From Desulfurellaceae bacterium (GTDB lineage: Bacteria; Desulfobacterota; Binatia; Bin18), in assembly GCA_021296095.1 (NCBI GenBank), contig JAGWBB010000029.1, forward strand, positions 1-33,791: a stretch of 33,791 nucleotides of DNA. The letters are read 5' to 3'. A model generated the notes under the pieces. It was not told the origin of the DNA, ran no database searches, and saw nothing but the letters and a program-made list of their open reading frames with translations. The first letter of the stretch is position 1; every line of letters starts with the position of its first letter. The position numbers and the translations under genes were made by a program. Of the stretch, positions 7,347 through 16,867 are shown piece by piece.

Positions 7347-8513
7347 ATGGATTTCCAGCTCAGTGAAGAACACGAAGAGATTCGACAACAGGTGCGCGCC
7401 CTGTGCTCCCGCTTTCCGGACGAATACTGGCGCGAGCGGGACGAAACGGGCGAGTTTCCGTGGGACTTTTATCAGGCGATTGCCGACGGAGGATGGCTCG
7501 GGGTGACGATTCCGCCCGAGTACGGGGGCAGCGGTCTGGGCATTACCGAAGCCGCCATCGTCATGCAGACAGTCGCCGAGTGCGGCGGCGGCACGCAGGC
7601 CTGCTCGGCCATTCACCTGGGTATTTTCGGCCTGGAACCGCTCATCAAATACGGCACCGAGGAGGCCAAGCAGAAATACCTGCCGCCCATCCTGAGCGGC
7701 GAGCTGCACGTGTCGTTCGCCGTTACCGAACCGGACGCGGGCACCAACACGACCCAGATCTCGACCTTTGCCAAACGCGAGGGCGACGACTACGTGGTCA
7801 ACGGCCAGAAGGTCTTTATCACCAAGGCGCGTGAATCCAAAAAGATGCTGCTGCTGACGCGTACCACGCCCTACGAAGAAGCCGCCAAAAAAACCCTGGG
7901 CATGAGCCTGTTTTTTGCCGATATCGACCCCCAGGCGGTCGAGGTCAACGAGCTGCACAAGTGCGGCCGTAAAGCCGTCGATACCAACACGCTGTTCATC
8001 GACAACCTGCGCGTGGCCAGGCAAGACCTGATCGGCGAAGAGGGCCGGGGCTTCTACTACATCCTGGACGGCATCAACCCGGAGCGGATTCTGGTCGCCG
8101 CCGAGTGTGTCGGCATGGGCCGCCGGGCGATCCAGAAGAGCGTCCAGTACGCCAAGGAGCGGGTCGTGTTCGGCCGGCCGATCGGCATGAACCAGGGCAT
8201 TCAGTTTCCCCTGGCCGAATCCTTCGCCAAGCTGGAGACCGCCGACCTGATGGTCCAAAAGGCGGCCTGGCTGTACGACCACGGCCAGCCGTGCGGCAAA
8301 GAGTCCAATATCGCCAAATACATGGCGGCCGAGGCCGCGTGTGAGGCGGCCGACCGCGCCATGCAGGCTCACGGCGGCTACGGCTACATCAAGGAGTACG
8401 ATGTCGAGCGCTACTGGCGCGAGGCGCGGCTGTTCCGCATCGCGCCGATCTCCCAGGAAATGGTCCTCAACTATGTTGGCGAGCACGTCCTGGGCCTCCC
8501 CAAGTCGTACTAG
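7347..8513 (+). CDS. acyl-CoA dehydrogenase family protein
   Basis: The 388-residue product carries the usual FAD acyl-CoA dehydrogenase blocks: PPEYGGSGLG (residues 56-65), SFAVTEPDAGTN (123-134), YVVNGQKVFIT, ERVVFGRPIG, and MQAHGGYGYIKEYDVERYWREAR. The usual MCAD catalytic Glu (the Glu of YEGT) is replaced here by Pro in RIAPISQ. Instead Glu246 in GINPERI sits where isovaleryl-CoA and long-chain enzymes keep their base. It therefore probably dehydrogenates a branched or bulky acyl-CoA. The start follows GGAGGAGGCGTC. It is the first gene of a long plus-strand run, with an LLM oxidoreductase 18 bp downstream. Confidence 0.94.
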   Translation: MDFQLSEEHEEIRQQVRALCSRFPDEYWRERDETGEFPWDFYQAIADGGWLGVTIPPEYGGSGLGITEAAIVMQTVAECGGGTQACSAIHLGIFGLEPLIKYGTEEAKQKYLPPILSGELHVSFAVTEPDAGTNTTQISTFAKREGDDYVVNGQKVFITKARESKKMLLLTRTTPYEEAAKKTLGMSLFFADIDPQAVEVNELHKCGRKAVDTNTLFIDNLRVARQDLIGEEGRGFYYILDGINPERILVAAECVGMGRRAIQKSVQYAKERVVFGRPIGMNQGIQFPLAESFAKLETADLMVQKAAWLYDHGQPCGKESNIAKYMAAEAACEAADRAMQAHGGYGYIKEYDVERYWREARLFRIAPISQEMVLNYVGEHVLGLPKSY

Positions 8514-8531
8514 GTTCGGGTCGGAGACGGT

Positions 8532-9563
8532 ATGAAAATCGGTTACATGCCCGACACCCACGGCGGCCCCTACGAACAGCCGGAGCCGTCCCCCGAGGCG
8601 GCCGCAGCCTTCTGCGATCAGCTGTTGCACGAGGGCATTGAGGCCGAACGGGCCGGCTTTGACGGCGTCTTCCTGCCCGAGCGTCACCACCGGACGGAAA
8701 CCATGTTCCCGCCCCCGCTGATCATGCTGGCCGGCTATGCCACCCGCACCGAGCGGGTCGATCTGGGCACCTTCGTGCTCCAGCCGCCGTACTATAATCC
8801 GCTGCACCTGGCCGAGGACGTGGCCATGATCGACCTGATGTCCAAAGGGCGGGTCGTGCTGGGAGTCGGCCTGGGCTATCACCCGGACTATTTTCGCCTG
8901 TTCAACGCTCCCTATCAGCAGCGCTTCTCACGCTTTGAGGAGAGCCTGGACATCCTGCGCCAGGCCTGGACGAGCCACCAGCCGTTCTCCTATCACGGCA
9001 AGCGCTTTCAGTTCGACAACATCATGCTGACCCCCAAACCCTACCAGCCGGGCGGACCGCCGCTGTGGATTGGGGCGGCCTATCCGGAAGCCATCAAGCG
9101 AGCCGGACGGCTGGGCGACGGCTGGGGCATCCTGCCCTTCTGGGAGCCGCTGGCCAAGCTCCGGGAACAGGCCCAGCTGTACCGCGAGAGCGCCGTCACC
9201 CACCAGCGTCAGCCCAAGGTGGTGTTGATGCGCGACGGCTGGGTCGCGCCCAGCCGCCAGGAAGCCGAAACCGTGTTTGGTCCGCTGTGGGTCCAGGAGA
9301 TGCTGTTTTACTATCGCTGGAACCTGCTCTCGCCAAACGACGACTTCCGGTCGGAGGCGGACTTCACGATTGACAAGCTGAGGAAATACCTGGTCATGGG
9401 TTCGCCCCAGGAGTGTATTGAGCAGATTGAGATGTGGACCGAGGTGGTCGGGGCCGATTATCTAATCATGCGTTTTCGTCTGCCCCTGGGACCCAGCCCG
9501 GAGCGGGTACTGGAGTGTATCCGGCAGTTCGGGGCCGAGGTCATCCCGCATTTCAAGTCCTAG
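8532..9563 (+). CDS. LLM-class flavin-dependent oxidoreductase
   Basis: The 343-residue product starts MKIGYMPDTHGGPYEQPEPS and has AERAGFDGVFLPERHH, DLMSKGRVVLGVGLGYH near residue 100, and LTPKPYQPGGPPLWIGA. These match luciferase-like monooxygenases that use FMNH2 or F420H2. A GGAG site lies 5 nt before ATG 8532. It lies 18 bp behind the acyl-CoA dehydrogenase and is likely co-transcribed, suggesting a shared catabolic step on an acyl or terpenoid substrate. The maf gene follows 22 bp later. The substrate is not readable from sequence. Confidence 0.92.
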   Translation: MKIGYMPDTHGGPYEQPEPSPEAAAAFCDQLLHEGIEAERAGFDGVFLPERHHRTETMFPPPLIMLAGYATRTERVDLGTFVLQPPYYNPLHLAEDVAMIDLMSKGRVVLGVGLGYHPDYFRLFNAPYQQRFSRFEESLDILRQAWTSHQPFSYHGKRFQFDNIMLTPKPYQPGGPPLWIGAAYPEAIKRAGRLGDGWGILPFWEPLAKLREQAQLYRESAVTHQRQPKVVLMRDGWVAPSRQEAETVFGPLWVQEMLFYYRWNLLSPNDDFRSEADFTIDKLRKYLVMGSPQECIEQIEMWTEVVGADYLIMRFRLPLGPSPERVLECIRQFGAEVIPHFKS

Positions 9564-9585
9564 GATCCGTATCCGGGGAAGTGCC

Positions 9586-10194
9586 ATGCCCACACCTGAC
9601 GCCCCGTTCATTTTGGCCTCGGCCTCACCGCGCCGGCGGGAGTTGCTGCACAATGCCGGGCTCCGGTTTCGGGTTATTCCCAGCCAGACCGCAGAAGAGG
9701 TCCGGCCGGGAGAAGCCCCGCGCGACTACGTCCTGCGGACGGCCAGGGACAAGGCCCGAGCTGTTGCCCGCAGCGAGCCGGCGGCCTGGATTCTGGCCGC
9801 CGATACCATCGTTGAGATTGACGGCCAGATCCTGGGTAAGCCGCGTGATGAGGCCGACGGCAGGCGGATGCTGGGGCTGCTGTCGGGACGCCAACACCGG
9901 GTGATGACCGCCTTTGTCGTCCTGAGCGTTGAGCACCAGGTAGAGCGTCTGGTGACCAGCACGGTCCGCTTCAAACCCCTGTCCGAGGCCCAGATCGGCG
10001 CTTACCTGGCGAGCGGTGAACCGGCAGACAAAGCCGGGGCGTATGCGATACAGGGCCGAGGACGGGCGCTGGTGGCCGACATTCAGGGTTCGTACACGAA
10101 TGTGGTCGGCCTGCCCATGGACGAGGTCCTGGCCTGCTTCCAGACCCTGGGCATCCATACTCCCCCGGCTGACCCCGTGGGCAAAGCCTCATGA
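9586..10194 (+). CDS. maf: Maf-family nucleoside triphosphate pyrophosphatase
   Basis: The 202-residue product has the Maf signature ILASASPRRRELL (9-21), AADTIVEIDGQILGKPRDEAD (Asp73 and the acidic loop), LSGRQHRV, and GEPADKAGAYAIQGRGRALV. The SPRRREL and DKAGAY/IQG pattern fits the dTTP/UTP-type (YhdE-like) subgroup, which hydrolyses non-canonical or excess pyrimidine triphosphates to monophosphates and links to division-arrest phenotypes. It has normal length. The stop overlaps the yggS start by four bases (ATGA), so the two are translationally coupled. Confidence 0.94.
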   Translation: MPTPDAPFILASASPRRRELLHNAGLRFRVIPSQTAEEVRPGEAPRDYVLRTARDKARAVARSEPAAWILAADTIVEIDGQILGKPRDEADGRRMLGLLSGRQHRVMTAFVVLSVEHQVERLVTSTVRFKPLSEAQIGAYLASGEPADKAGAYAIQGRGRALVADIQGSYTNVVGLPMDEVLACFQTLGIHTPPADPVGKAS

Positions 10195-10889
10195 CGGACG
10201 TGGCTGACATTGATATTGCGGCAAACTATGCCCGGGTGTCTGAGCAGGTCGCCCGCGCCGCGCTGGGCTGTGGACGCCGGCCGGAGGACATCACGATTGT
10301 ATGCGCCGCCAAGACCACAGGACCGCAGGCTGTCCGGGCGGCGCTGGCTGCGGGCGCAACGACTATAGGCGAGAATTATGTCCAGGAGGCGCAGGCCAAG
10401 CGGGCTGCCGTCGCGACCGCCGGCGAGTGGCATCTGATCGGTCACCTGCAGCGCAATAAGGCCAAGGCTGCGGTATCGCTGTTCAGCCTCATCCACTCGC
10501 TCGACAGCATCGGCCTGGCCCGCGAACTGGACCGCCAGGCGAAAAAACAGGGGCGGACCGTGCGCAGCCTGGTCGAGCTCAGGCTGGGCGGCGAAGCCAC
10601 CAAGACGGGCCTGGCCGTGGACGACCTCGGACCCCTCCTGGAGACGGTGCAGACCCTGTCGCACCTGCGGGTTGAGGGCTTGATGACGATTCCGCCGCCG
10701 AGCCAGCCCGCGCGCCACTATTTTCGCCGGCTGGCCCGTTTGCGGCACGAGTACGCGGCCATGCAGGCTGCCAATATCAGCCTGCGTGAACTCTCAATGG
10801 GCATGACCAACGACTATGCGCCGGCTATTGAAGAGGGCGCGACCCTGGTGCGGATAGGCCGGGCGATATTTGGCCAGCGTCGGTCATAG
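10191..10889 (+). CDS. yggS: YggS/YlmE-type PLP homeostasis protein
   Basis: The 232-residue single-domain PLP-binding barrel carries the cofactor Lys41 in CAAKTTG, then TIGENYVQEAQAK, WHLIGHLQRNKAK, a LSMGMTNDYAPAIEEGATLVRIGRAIFG tail, and the phosphate-binding GMTND segment. Family members lack enzyme activity and buffer PLP and amino-keto acid pools. It overlaps maf by 4 bp and is 15 bp before proC, the conserved yggS-proC order. Confidence is high because the motifs and the order agree. Confidence 0.94.
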   Translation: MTDVADIDIAANYARVSEQVARAALGCGRRPEDITIVCAAKTTGPQAVRAALAAGATTIGENYVQEAQAKRAAVATAGEWHLIGHLQRNKAKAAVSLFSLIHSLDSIGLARELDRQAKKQGRTVRSLVELRLGGEATKTGLAVDDLGPLLETVQTLSHLRVEGLMTIPPPSQPARHYFRRLARLRHEYAAMQAANISLRELSMGMTNDYAPAIEEGATLVRIGRAIFGQRRS

Positions 10890-10904
10890 AATGGGGCAAC
10901 AGGC

Positions 10905-11714
10905 ATGAAACACATCGGATTTATCGGGGCGGGCAATATGGCTGGGGCGCTGATTAAGGGCCTGCTGGAGGCAGAACTCTACACCGCCGAGGACATGGCG
11001 GTCAGCGACGCCCTGCCGGCCCAGCTGCGCAAGGTCAAACGTCAATATGGCGTAGAGGGCATGCGGGACAACACCCGGCTGGTGCAAACCGCCCACACCG
11101 TGGTGCTGTCCGTCAAACCCCAGATTCTGGATCAGGTCCTGGCCGAGATCCGGCCCGTGGTCACAAAAAAGCAGCTGTTCATCTCCATTGCCGCCGGAGT
11201 TCCCCTGGCCCGCCTGGAAAGCGGTCTCGGAGACCACGCCCGGGTCATTCGGGTCATGCCCAATACCCCGGCCCTGCTGGCAAAAGGCATGGCGGTGGTG
11301 ACGCGCGGGAAAAAATCCACGGCCAAGGATGAGAAGCTGGCCCTCAGCCTGTTTCGTGGGGTGGGCGAGGCCACCGCCGTCAAAGACGAGGCGCTGCTGG
11401 ACGCCGTGACCGGCCTGAGTGGCAGCGGCCCGGCCTATGTGTATCTGTTTGCCGAGGCGCTGATTGCCGGTGGCAGCCGGGTCGGTCTGACGCCCAAGCT
11501 GGCCACCCAGCTCGCTCTGCAAACCCTGACCGGGGCGGCCGCCATGCTTCAGGAATCGGGCTACAGCCCGCAACAGCTGCGCGAGATGGTGTCCTCTCCG
11601 GGCGGCACGACTCTGGCCGGGCTGGCCCGTCTACACAAGGGTAAATTTACCGACACCGTGGAGGCCGGGATTGAGGCTGCCACCCGTCGCTCGCGGGAGT
11701 TGGGCAAAGCCTGA
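10905..11714 (+). CDS. proC: pyrroline-5-carboxylate reductase
   Basis: The 269-residue product catalyses the last proline step, reducing pyrroline-5-carboxylate with NAD(P)H. It has the Rossmann start [51 protein letters not shown], and [14 protein letters not shown] near the C-terminus. Length and motifs are normal. No strong ribosome binding site precedes ATG 10905, so translation may rely on the adjacent yggS stop 15 bp upstream. YggT follows 37 bp later. Confidence 0.96.
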   Translation: MKHIGFIGAGNMAGALIKGLLEAELYTAEDMAVSDALPAQLRKVKRQYGVEGMRDNTRLVQTAHTVVLSVKPQILDQVLAEIRPVVTKKQLFISIAAGVPLARLESGLGDHARVIRVMPNTPALLAKGMAVVTRGKKSTAKDEKLALSLFRGVGEATAVKDEALLDAVTGLSGSGPAYVYLFAEALIAGGSRVGLTPKLATQLALQTLTGAAAMLQESGYSPQQLREMVSSPGGTTLAGLARLHKGKFTDTVEAGIEAATRRSRELGKA

Positions 11715-11751
11715 AGCAGCCTAGACGCGCTGGAGAGGAGGAGGTGAAACC

Positions 11752-12057
11752 ATGTTTGTTATTGGCAACCTGCTGTCGTCGGTCGCATCTGTGCTCAACA
11801 TGGTGCTGTCCCTGTATATGTGGATCATCATCATTCGGGCCATCCTGTCGTGGGTCAGCCCGGACCCCTATAATCCGATTGTGCGGTTTCTGCACGCCGC
11901 CACCGACCCGGTCCTGGACAAGGTCCGGCAGCTCCTGCCCTTCCCCACCGTGTATGGCGGGATTGATCTCACGCCCATCGCGGTGTTTGTCATCATCATT
12001 TTTCTCCAGTCCTTTCTGGTCCAGACCCTGTTTGACCTGTCCCGCGGTCTGGGCTGA
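11752..12057 (+). CDS. yggT: YggT-family membrane protein
   Basis: The 101-residue protein has two hydrophobic membrane segments: [20 protein letters not shown] at about residues 5-24 and a second at about 76-98. Between them is [25 protein letters not shown], the family signature. It is a small inner-membrane protein of unknown function, associated with cell division and osmotic stress in other bacteria. The start follows a strong GGAGGAGGTGAAACC site. It is part of the yggS-proC-yggT-yggU-fmdB order. Confidence 0.92.
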   Translation: MFVIGNLLSSVASVLNMVLSLYMWIIIIRAILSWVSPDPYNPIVRFLHAATDPVLDKVRQLLPFPTVYGGIDLTPIAVFVIIIFLQSFLVQTLFDLSRGLG

Positions 12058-12065
12058 GGTGCGGC

Positions 12066-12288
12066 GTGTCTCTGCCCTGGCAGCTCAGCCCCGCCGGGCT
12101 CGTGGTCGAGCTACAGGTCCAGCCTCGCGCGTCGCGGAACCGGCTGCTGGGCCGGCACGGTCAGCCTCCGCTCGGGCGTCAAAAGCCGGGCCAAACGGGT
12201 ACACATTCAGACCCCGACACCGGTCCGCATCGGCCGCCGGCTCCAGGCTCTGCTGGCCAGACTTGACAACAAAAAGCGGGATGATTAG
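12066..12288 (+). pseudogene. yggU/DUF167 pseudogene with an internal deletion
   Basis: A GTG at 12066 opens [16 protein letters not shown] then [16 protein letters not shown], the normal DUF167 N-terminus. The same frame then reads unrelated sequence. The +1 frame starting at 12160 reads [17 protein letters not shown] then [20 protein letters not shown], and stops at 12288; this resembles the DUF167 C-terminus. Compared with the E. coli YggU order, about 34 residues between the two blocks are missing, with a frame change. The gene is therefore broken by a roughly 100-bp deletion, or the assembly is. The position after yggT is as expected. Confidence 0.75.
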
Positions 12289-12331
12289 CGTTCCCACAGC
12301 TGCTTGCGCTTCGAGCGGAGGACCACACGCC

Positions 12332-12649
12332 ATGCCGATCTATGAATACGCCTGCAAGAAATGCGGCGACTTTGAAGTCACCCAGCGCATTACCGAAGAC
12401 CCCCTCAAGAAATGCCCGAGCTGCGGCCGCAAGGTCACCAAGCTCATCTCGCAGTCGGCCTTTCACCTCAAGGGCAGCGGCTGGTATGCGACCGACTATG
12501 GTAAGAACGGGAAGACCAAGTCGGATGCGACCGACACCAAAGAGACCAAGGATACCAAGACCAATAAAAAAGACAGCTCGGCTTCGGCTTCCTCGTCGAG
12601 CAGCTCAGACAAATCGAGTAAACCAGCCGCAGCCTCGGCCTCGTCCTGA
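12332..12649 (+). CDS. FmdB-family zinc-ribbon protein
   Basis: The 105-residue product has the FmdB regulatory-type start [20 protein letters not shown], with Cys8/Cys11 and Cys28/Cys31 as the predicted zinc ribbon, then [23 protein letters not shown]. The C-terminal third is low-complexity and charged (Lys/Asp/Thr, then a Ser-Ala tail). Function is unknown beyond possible nucleic-acid or protein binding. The start follows GCGGAGGACC. A TTGACA box (12263-12268) with a weak TAGCGT lies upstream inside the yggU remnant, so it may have its own weak promoter. Confidence 0.9.
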   Translation: MPIYEYACKKCGDFEVTQRITEDPLKKCPSCGRKVTKLISQSAFHLKGSGWYATDYGKNGKTKSDATDTKETKDTKTNKKDSSASASSSSSSDKSSKPAAASASS

Positions 12650-12670
12650 CCCCTGCCATCCCCCAACCCT

Positions 12671-12700
12671 CTTACAGTCTTTGCCCGAGCGTGATAGGAA
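12671..12700 (+). promoter_or_regulatory. candidate promoter of the tRNA gene
   Basis: CTTACA (12671-12676) and TAGGAA (12695-12700) are 18 nt apart and end 12 nt before the tRNA 5' end. The -10 box resembles the TAGGAT box of the thiC promoter. The match is moderate. Confidence 0.35.
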
Positions 12701-12712
12701 GATTTCCGATGC

Positions 12713-12786
12713 GGTCGCATAGCTCAGCCGGTTAGAGCGCTTGCCTCACATGCAAGAGGTCCGGTGTTCGAGTCACCGTGCGACCA
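12713..12786 (+). tRNA. tRNA-Val (anticodon CAC)
   Basis: The sequence folds into a full cloverleaf. The acceptor stem is GGTCGCA with TGCGACC and discriminator A. The D-arm follows, then anticodon stem CTTGC/GCAAG with loop CTCACAT, giving anticodon CAC (reads GUG). The T-arm is CGGTG-TTCGAGT-CACCG. The CCA end is not encoded. It follows the fmdB gene and is followed at once by a rho-independent terminator. Confidence 0.96.
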
Positions 12787-12790
12787 TACC

Positions 12791-12816
12791 AAAGCCCGCC
12801 CGCCGGCGGGCTTTTT
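12791..12816 (+). terminator. rho-independent terminator after tRNA-Val
   Basis: GCCCGCC (12794-12800), loop CGCC, GGCGGGC (12805-12811), then TTTTT. The stem is extended by AAA/TTT pairing. It closes the maf-to-tRNA run. Confidence 0.9.
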
Positions 12817-12891
12817 GTGCGACGCGATCCACACATCTAGTGAGGATTTGGCCGGCCGGGGAGTCCCTCTCACAGTGCGAGTCATACAGCC

Positions 12892-12944
12892 GCCGTCACG
12901 CTTTACGCGACGCGCGCAAGTATGCTAGAAGTGACGGCACCGTC
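12892..12944 (+). promoter_or_regulatory. promoter with inverted half-sites before the XRE regulator
   Basis: TTTACG (12902-12907), 18 nt, then an extended -10 (TGC-TAGAAG, with TAGAAG at 12926-12931). It is flanked by a perfect 8-bp inverted pair, GCCGTCAC (12892-12899) and GTGACGGC (12931-12938). A further CCGTC (12940-12944) makes GACGG-CA-CCGTC a second, overlapping palindrome. The layout suits autorepression by the regulator encoded next to it. Confidence 0.5.
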
Positions 12945-12969
12945 TCAGGCTGGAGGAGGGCCTTCGACT

Positions 12970-13392
12970 ATGGCAGAAAAAAGCTTCGGTCGCGTGATTG
13001 AAGACCGACGGCGCGAACTCTCGCTGACCCAGGAAATGGTCGCCAAGAAAGTCGGCGTCAAGGCAAACTATATCGGCTATCTGGAACGCGGTATGCGCCA
13101 CCCGAGCCAGAAAGTCGTCGAGAAGCTCTCGACCGCGCTCAATCTCAACGCCCAGGAGCTGTATCTGCTGGCCAACCCGAAGGTCCGCAGTCTGCTGCGC
13201 AGAGCCAAACCGTCCATCCCGACCATGTCCATGTGGCAACGCTTCATCCGGGACGCCGCCCAGCAAAAGCAGCAGGGCCTGAGCAGGGCCGAACAGCAGG
13301 CCATGGCCCAGCTGGTCGCTGCCGAAAAAGCCACCTCGCTGACAGGCATGATGAAGGCCGTCAGATCCCTGCGCCGGGGCTTCGCCAAATAA
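12970..13392 (+). CDS. XRE-family (HTH_3) transcriptional regulator
   Basis: The 140-residue product has a Cro/C1-type helix-turn-helix at about residues 8-62: IEDRRRELSLTQEMVAKKVG, then VKANYIGYLERGMRHPSQKV and VEKLSTALNL. The recognition helix carries Asn33, Tyr34 and Tyr37. The C-terminal part (ARGRA-rich helix, QQAMAQLVAAEKATSL) may mediate oligomerisation. The start at 12970 follows GGAGGAGGG nine bases away; an upstream extension of the frame to 12922 has no ribosome site. It lies behind a promoter with inverted half-sites, so autoregulation is likely. It converges with the cysteine synthase (13 bp between stops). Targets are unknown. Confidence 0.88.
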   Translation: MAEKSFGRVIEDRRRELSLTQEMVAKKVGVKANYIGYLERGMRHPSQKVVEKLSTALNLNAQELYLLANPKVRSLLRRAKPSIPTMSMWQRFIRDAAQQKQQGLSRAEQQAMAQLVAAEKATSLTGMMKAVRSLRRGFAK

Positions 13393-13405
13393 ACCGGCGA
13401 CCGGG

Positions 13406-14335
13406 TCAGGCCTCCCACAGACTGGTACTGCTGTAGCGCTCACCAATATCCGGGAATAAGGTCACGATGCGCCCCCGCCCCAGCTGCTGAGCGGTTTTCC
13501 AGGCGCCGTACAAATACGCCCCCGAAGACTGACCGATAAAGAACCCTAGACCGGCGACCCGGTTACACATCTCATAGGCGTGCTCGATCTGGACCGGTAT
13601 CCAGGCATCGACCAGCTCAGGATCAAAGATCTCCGGCATGATATAGTCCGGGCCTAAGGGTTTCAGCCCTTCGACCCCGGGGAACTCTTCGGGCGCCACA
13701 CAGCCAATCTTGATGTCCGGGTTGTGGGCCTTGAGGCGGCGGGCCACCCCGGTAATCGTACCGCCGGTACCGACGCCGGCCACAAACCAGTCCAGGCGGC
13801 CGTCGGTCTGAGACAGAATCTCTTCGGCGGTCGTCTCATAATGGGCTCGCCAGTTGCTGTCATTGCTGTACTGATCGGCAAAGAAATAGTGCTCGGGCTG
13901 CGCTTCATAGCGACGGCGCACCTCTCGCAGGGCCTCGTCATAGCCGGCAACGGCGTCGGTCAAGACCAGGTCCGCCCCATGGGCGCGGATGCGTTGCTTG
14001 CGCTCCTGGCTGGCGTTCTCCGGCACGACGAGTTCGACCTTGCGGCCCAGGATCGAGCCGATCATGGCGTACGCAATGCCGGCGTTACCGGACGAGGAAT
14101 CCAGAATCACCCGCTCGGGCGGCAGGCGGCCATCCGCCATGGCCTGGGTCAGCATGCGCAGGACGGGCCGATCTTTGACCGAGCCGCCGGGATTCAGGAA
14201 CTCACACTTGGTCAGGATCTCAACCTCGGGCAGTTCGGACCGAAACAGACTGACCGGAACGAGCGGGGTGTTACCGACCAGGGTCAGTAGCGGGCAGTCC
14301 TGGATAAGGGCTTGCAGGGCTTGGGGATAGGGCAT
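13406..14335 (-). CDS. PLP-dependent cysteine synthase (CysK/CysM family)
   Basis: The 309-residue product has LVGNTPLVPV, the PLP-lysine segment NPGGSVKDRP (Lys54), SSSGNAGIA, and the phosphate-binding GVGTGGTITG. It makes cysteine from O-acetylserine or O-phosphoserine and sulfide, or from a thiocarboxylate donor. The motifs do not separate CysK from CysM. The start at 14335 follows GTGGAGGACGC; the frame runs on upstream without similarity. The stop of the unknown small gene is 20 bp upstream. The pair seems to be driven by a promoter at 14682-14711, so control by the TPP riboswitch is not required. Confidence 0.92.
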   Translation of the reverse strand: MPYPQALQALIQDCPLLTLVGNTPLVPVSLFRSELPEVEILTKCEFLNPGGSVKDRPVLRMLTQAMADGRLPPERVILDSSSGNAGIAYAMIGSILGRKVELVVPENASQERKQRIRAHGADLVLTDAVAGYDEALREVRRRYEAQPEHYFFADQYSNDSNWRAHYETTAEEILSQTDGRLDWFVAGVGTGGTITGVARRLKAHNPDIKIGCVAPEEFPGVEGLKPLGPDYIMPEIFDPELVDAWIPVQIEHAYEMCNRVAGLGFFIGQSSGAYLYGAWKTAQQLGRGRIVTLFPDIGERYSSTSLWEA

Positions 14336-14355
14336 GCGTCCTCCACGAACAGGTC

Positions 14356-14655
14356 TCACTCACCAGCAGGCGGCCTCCTCGGTCTGGCGACGGCGGCTGT
14401 CTCCTCCGCCTCCTCATCAGCATAGATATCGAAGAAAGCGTCCAGGCTGGCTAACAGCTGGGCGCGGATGTGGGCGCGACTGCCCTCTATCAGATGGAGT
14501 GGGACACGGCCATGCCCACCCGCGCCGAACTCGACCTGACCGGCCCGGAGCTGGTCGATCTGCTGGGCCGGGAAGAGACCGACTCCGTATACCAGACAGA
14601 ATGTCTTGTTCTTCCCCTTGCCACCGGAAATCGCGCGTAGCTCTGCCATGCCCAT
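14356..14655 (-). CDS. small protein of unknown function
   Basis: I do not recognise this 99-residue protein. It starts MGMAELRAISGGKGKNKTF and has a hydrophobic LVYGVGLFP. A longer helix, VPLHLIEGSRAHIRAQLLAS, then LDAFFDIYADEE, leads to an acidic and basic tail. GAGAGG lies four bases from ATG 14655. The promoter (TTGACA, 18, TATGCT) ends 27 bp upstream. It lies between thiC and a cysteine synthase, so a role in sulfur supply or thiazole/cysteine metabolism is possible, but no ThiS or CysO-type Gly-Gly tail is present. The alternative is an unrelated small protein. Confidence 0.7.
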   Translation of the reverse strand: MGMAELRAISGGKGKNKTFCLVYGVGLFPAQQIDQLRAGQVEFGAGGHGRVPLHLIEGSRAHIRAQLLASLDAFFDIYADEEAEETAAVARPRRPPAGE

Positions 14656-14681
14656 CGTCCTCTCTTCAACAGCTGTAACGG

Positions 14682-14711
14682 AGCATAGCGAGCGAGCCTG
14701 GGCACTGTCAA
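14682..14711 (-). promoter_or_regulatory. sigma70-type promoter for the unknown gene and cysteine synthase
   Basis: On the minus strand, TTGACA (14706-14711) and TATGCT (14682-14687) are separated by 18 nt. The -35 is a perfect match. It lies just past the thiC stop, so the downstream pair can be expressed independently of the TPP riboswitch. Confidence 0.7.
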
Positions 14712-14726
14712 TTCCGGGACCGACCC

Positions 14727-16843
<2,117 letters not shown>

Positions 16844-16867
16844 CGCGCGGGCGGGGCCAGACCGCCC

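Noticed and set aside
6873-8882. A 669-residue minus-strand open frame
   Set aside because: It is the antisense shadow of the acyl-CoA dehydrogenase gene; high GC leaves long antisense frames open.
12263-12291. TTGACA-17-TAGCGT as promoter of the zinc-ribbon gene
   Set aside because: The -35 is perfect but the -10 matches at few positions, and it lies in a pseudogene; too weak to list.
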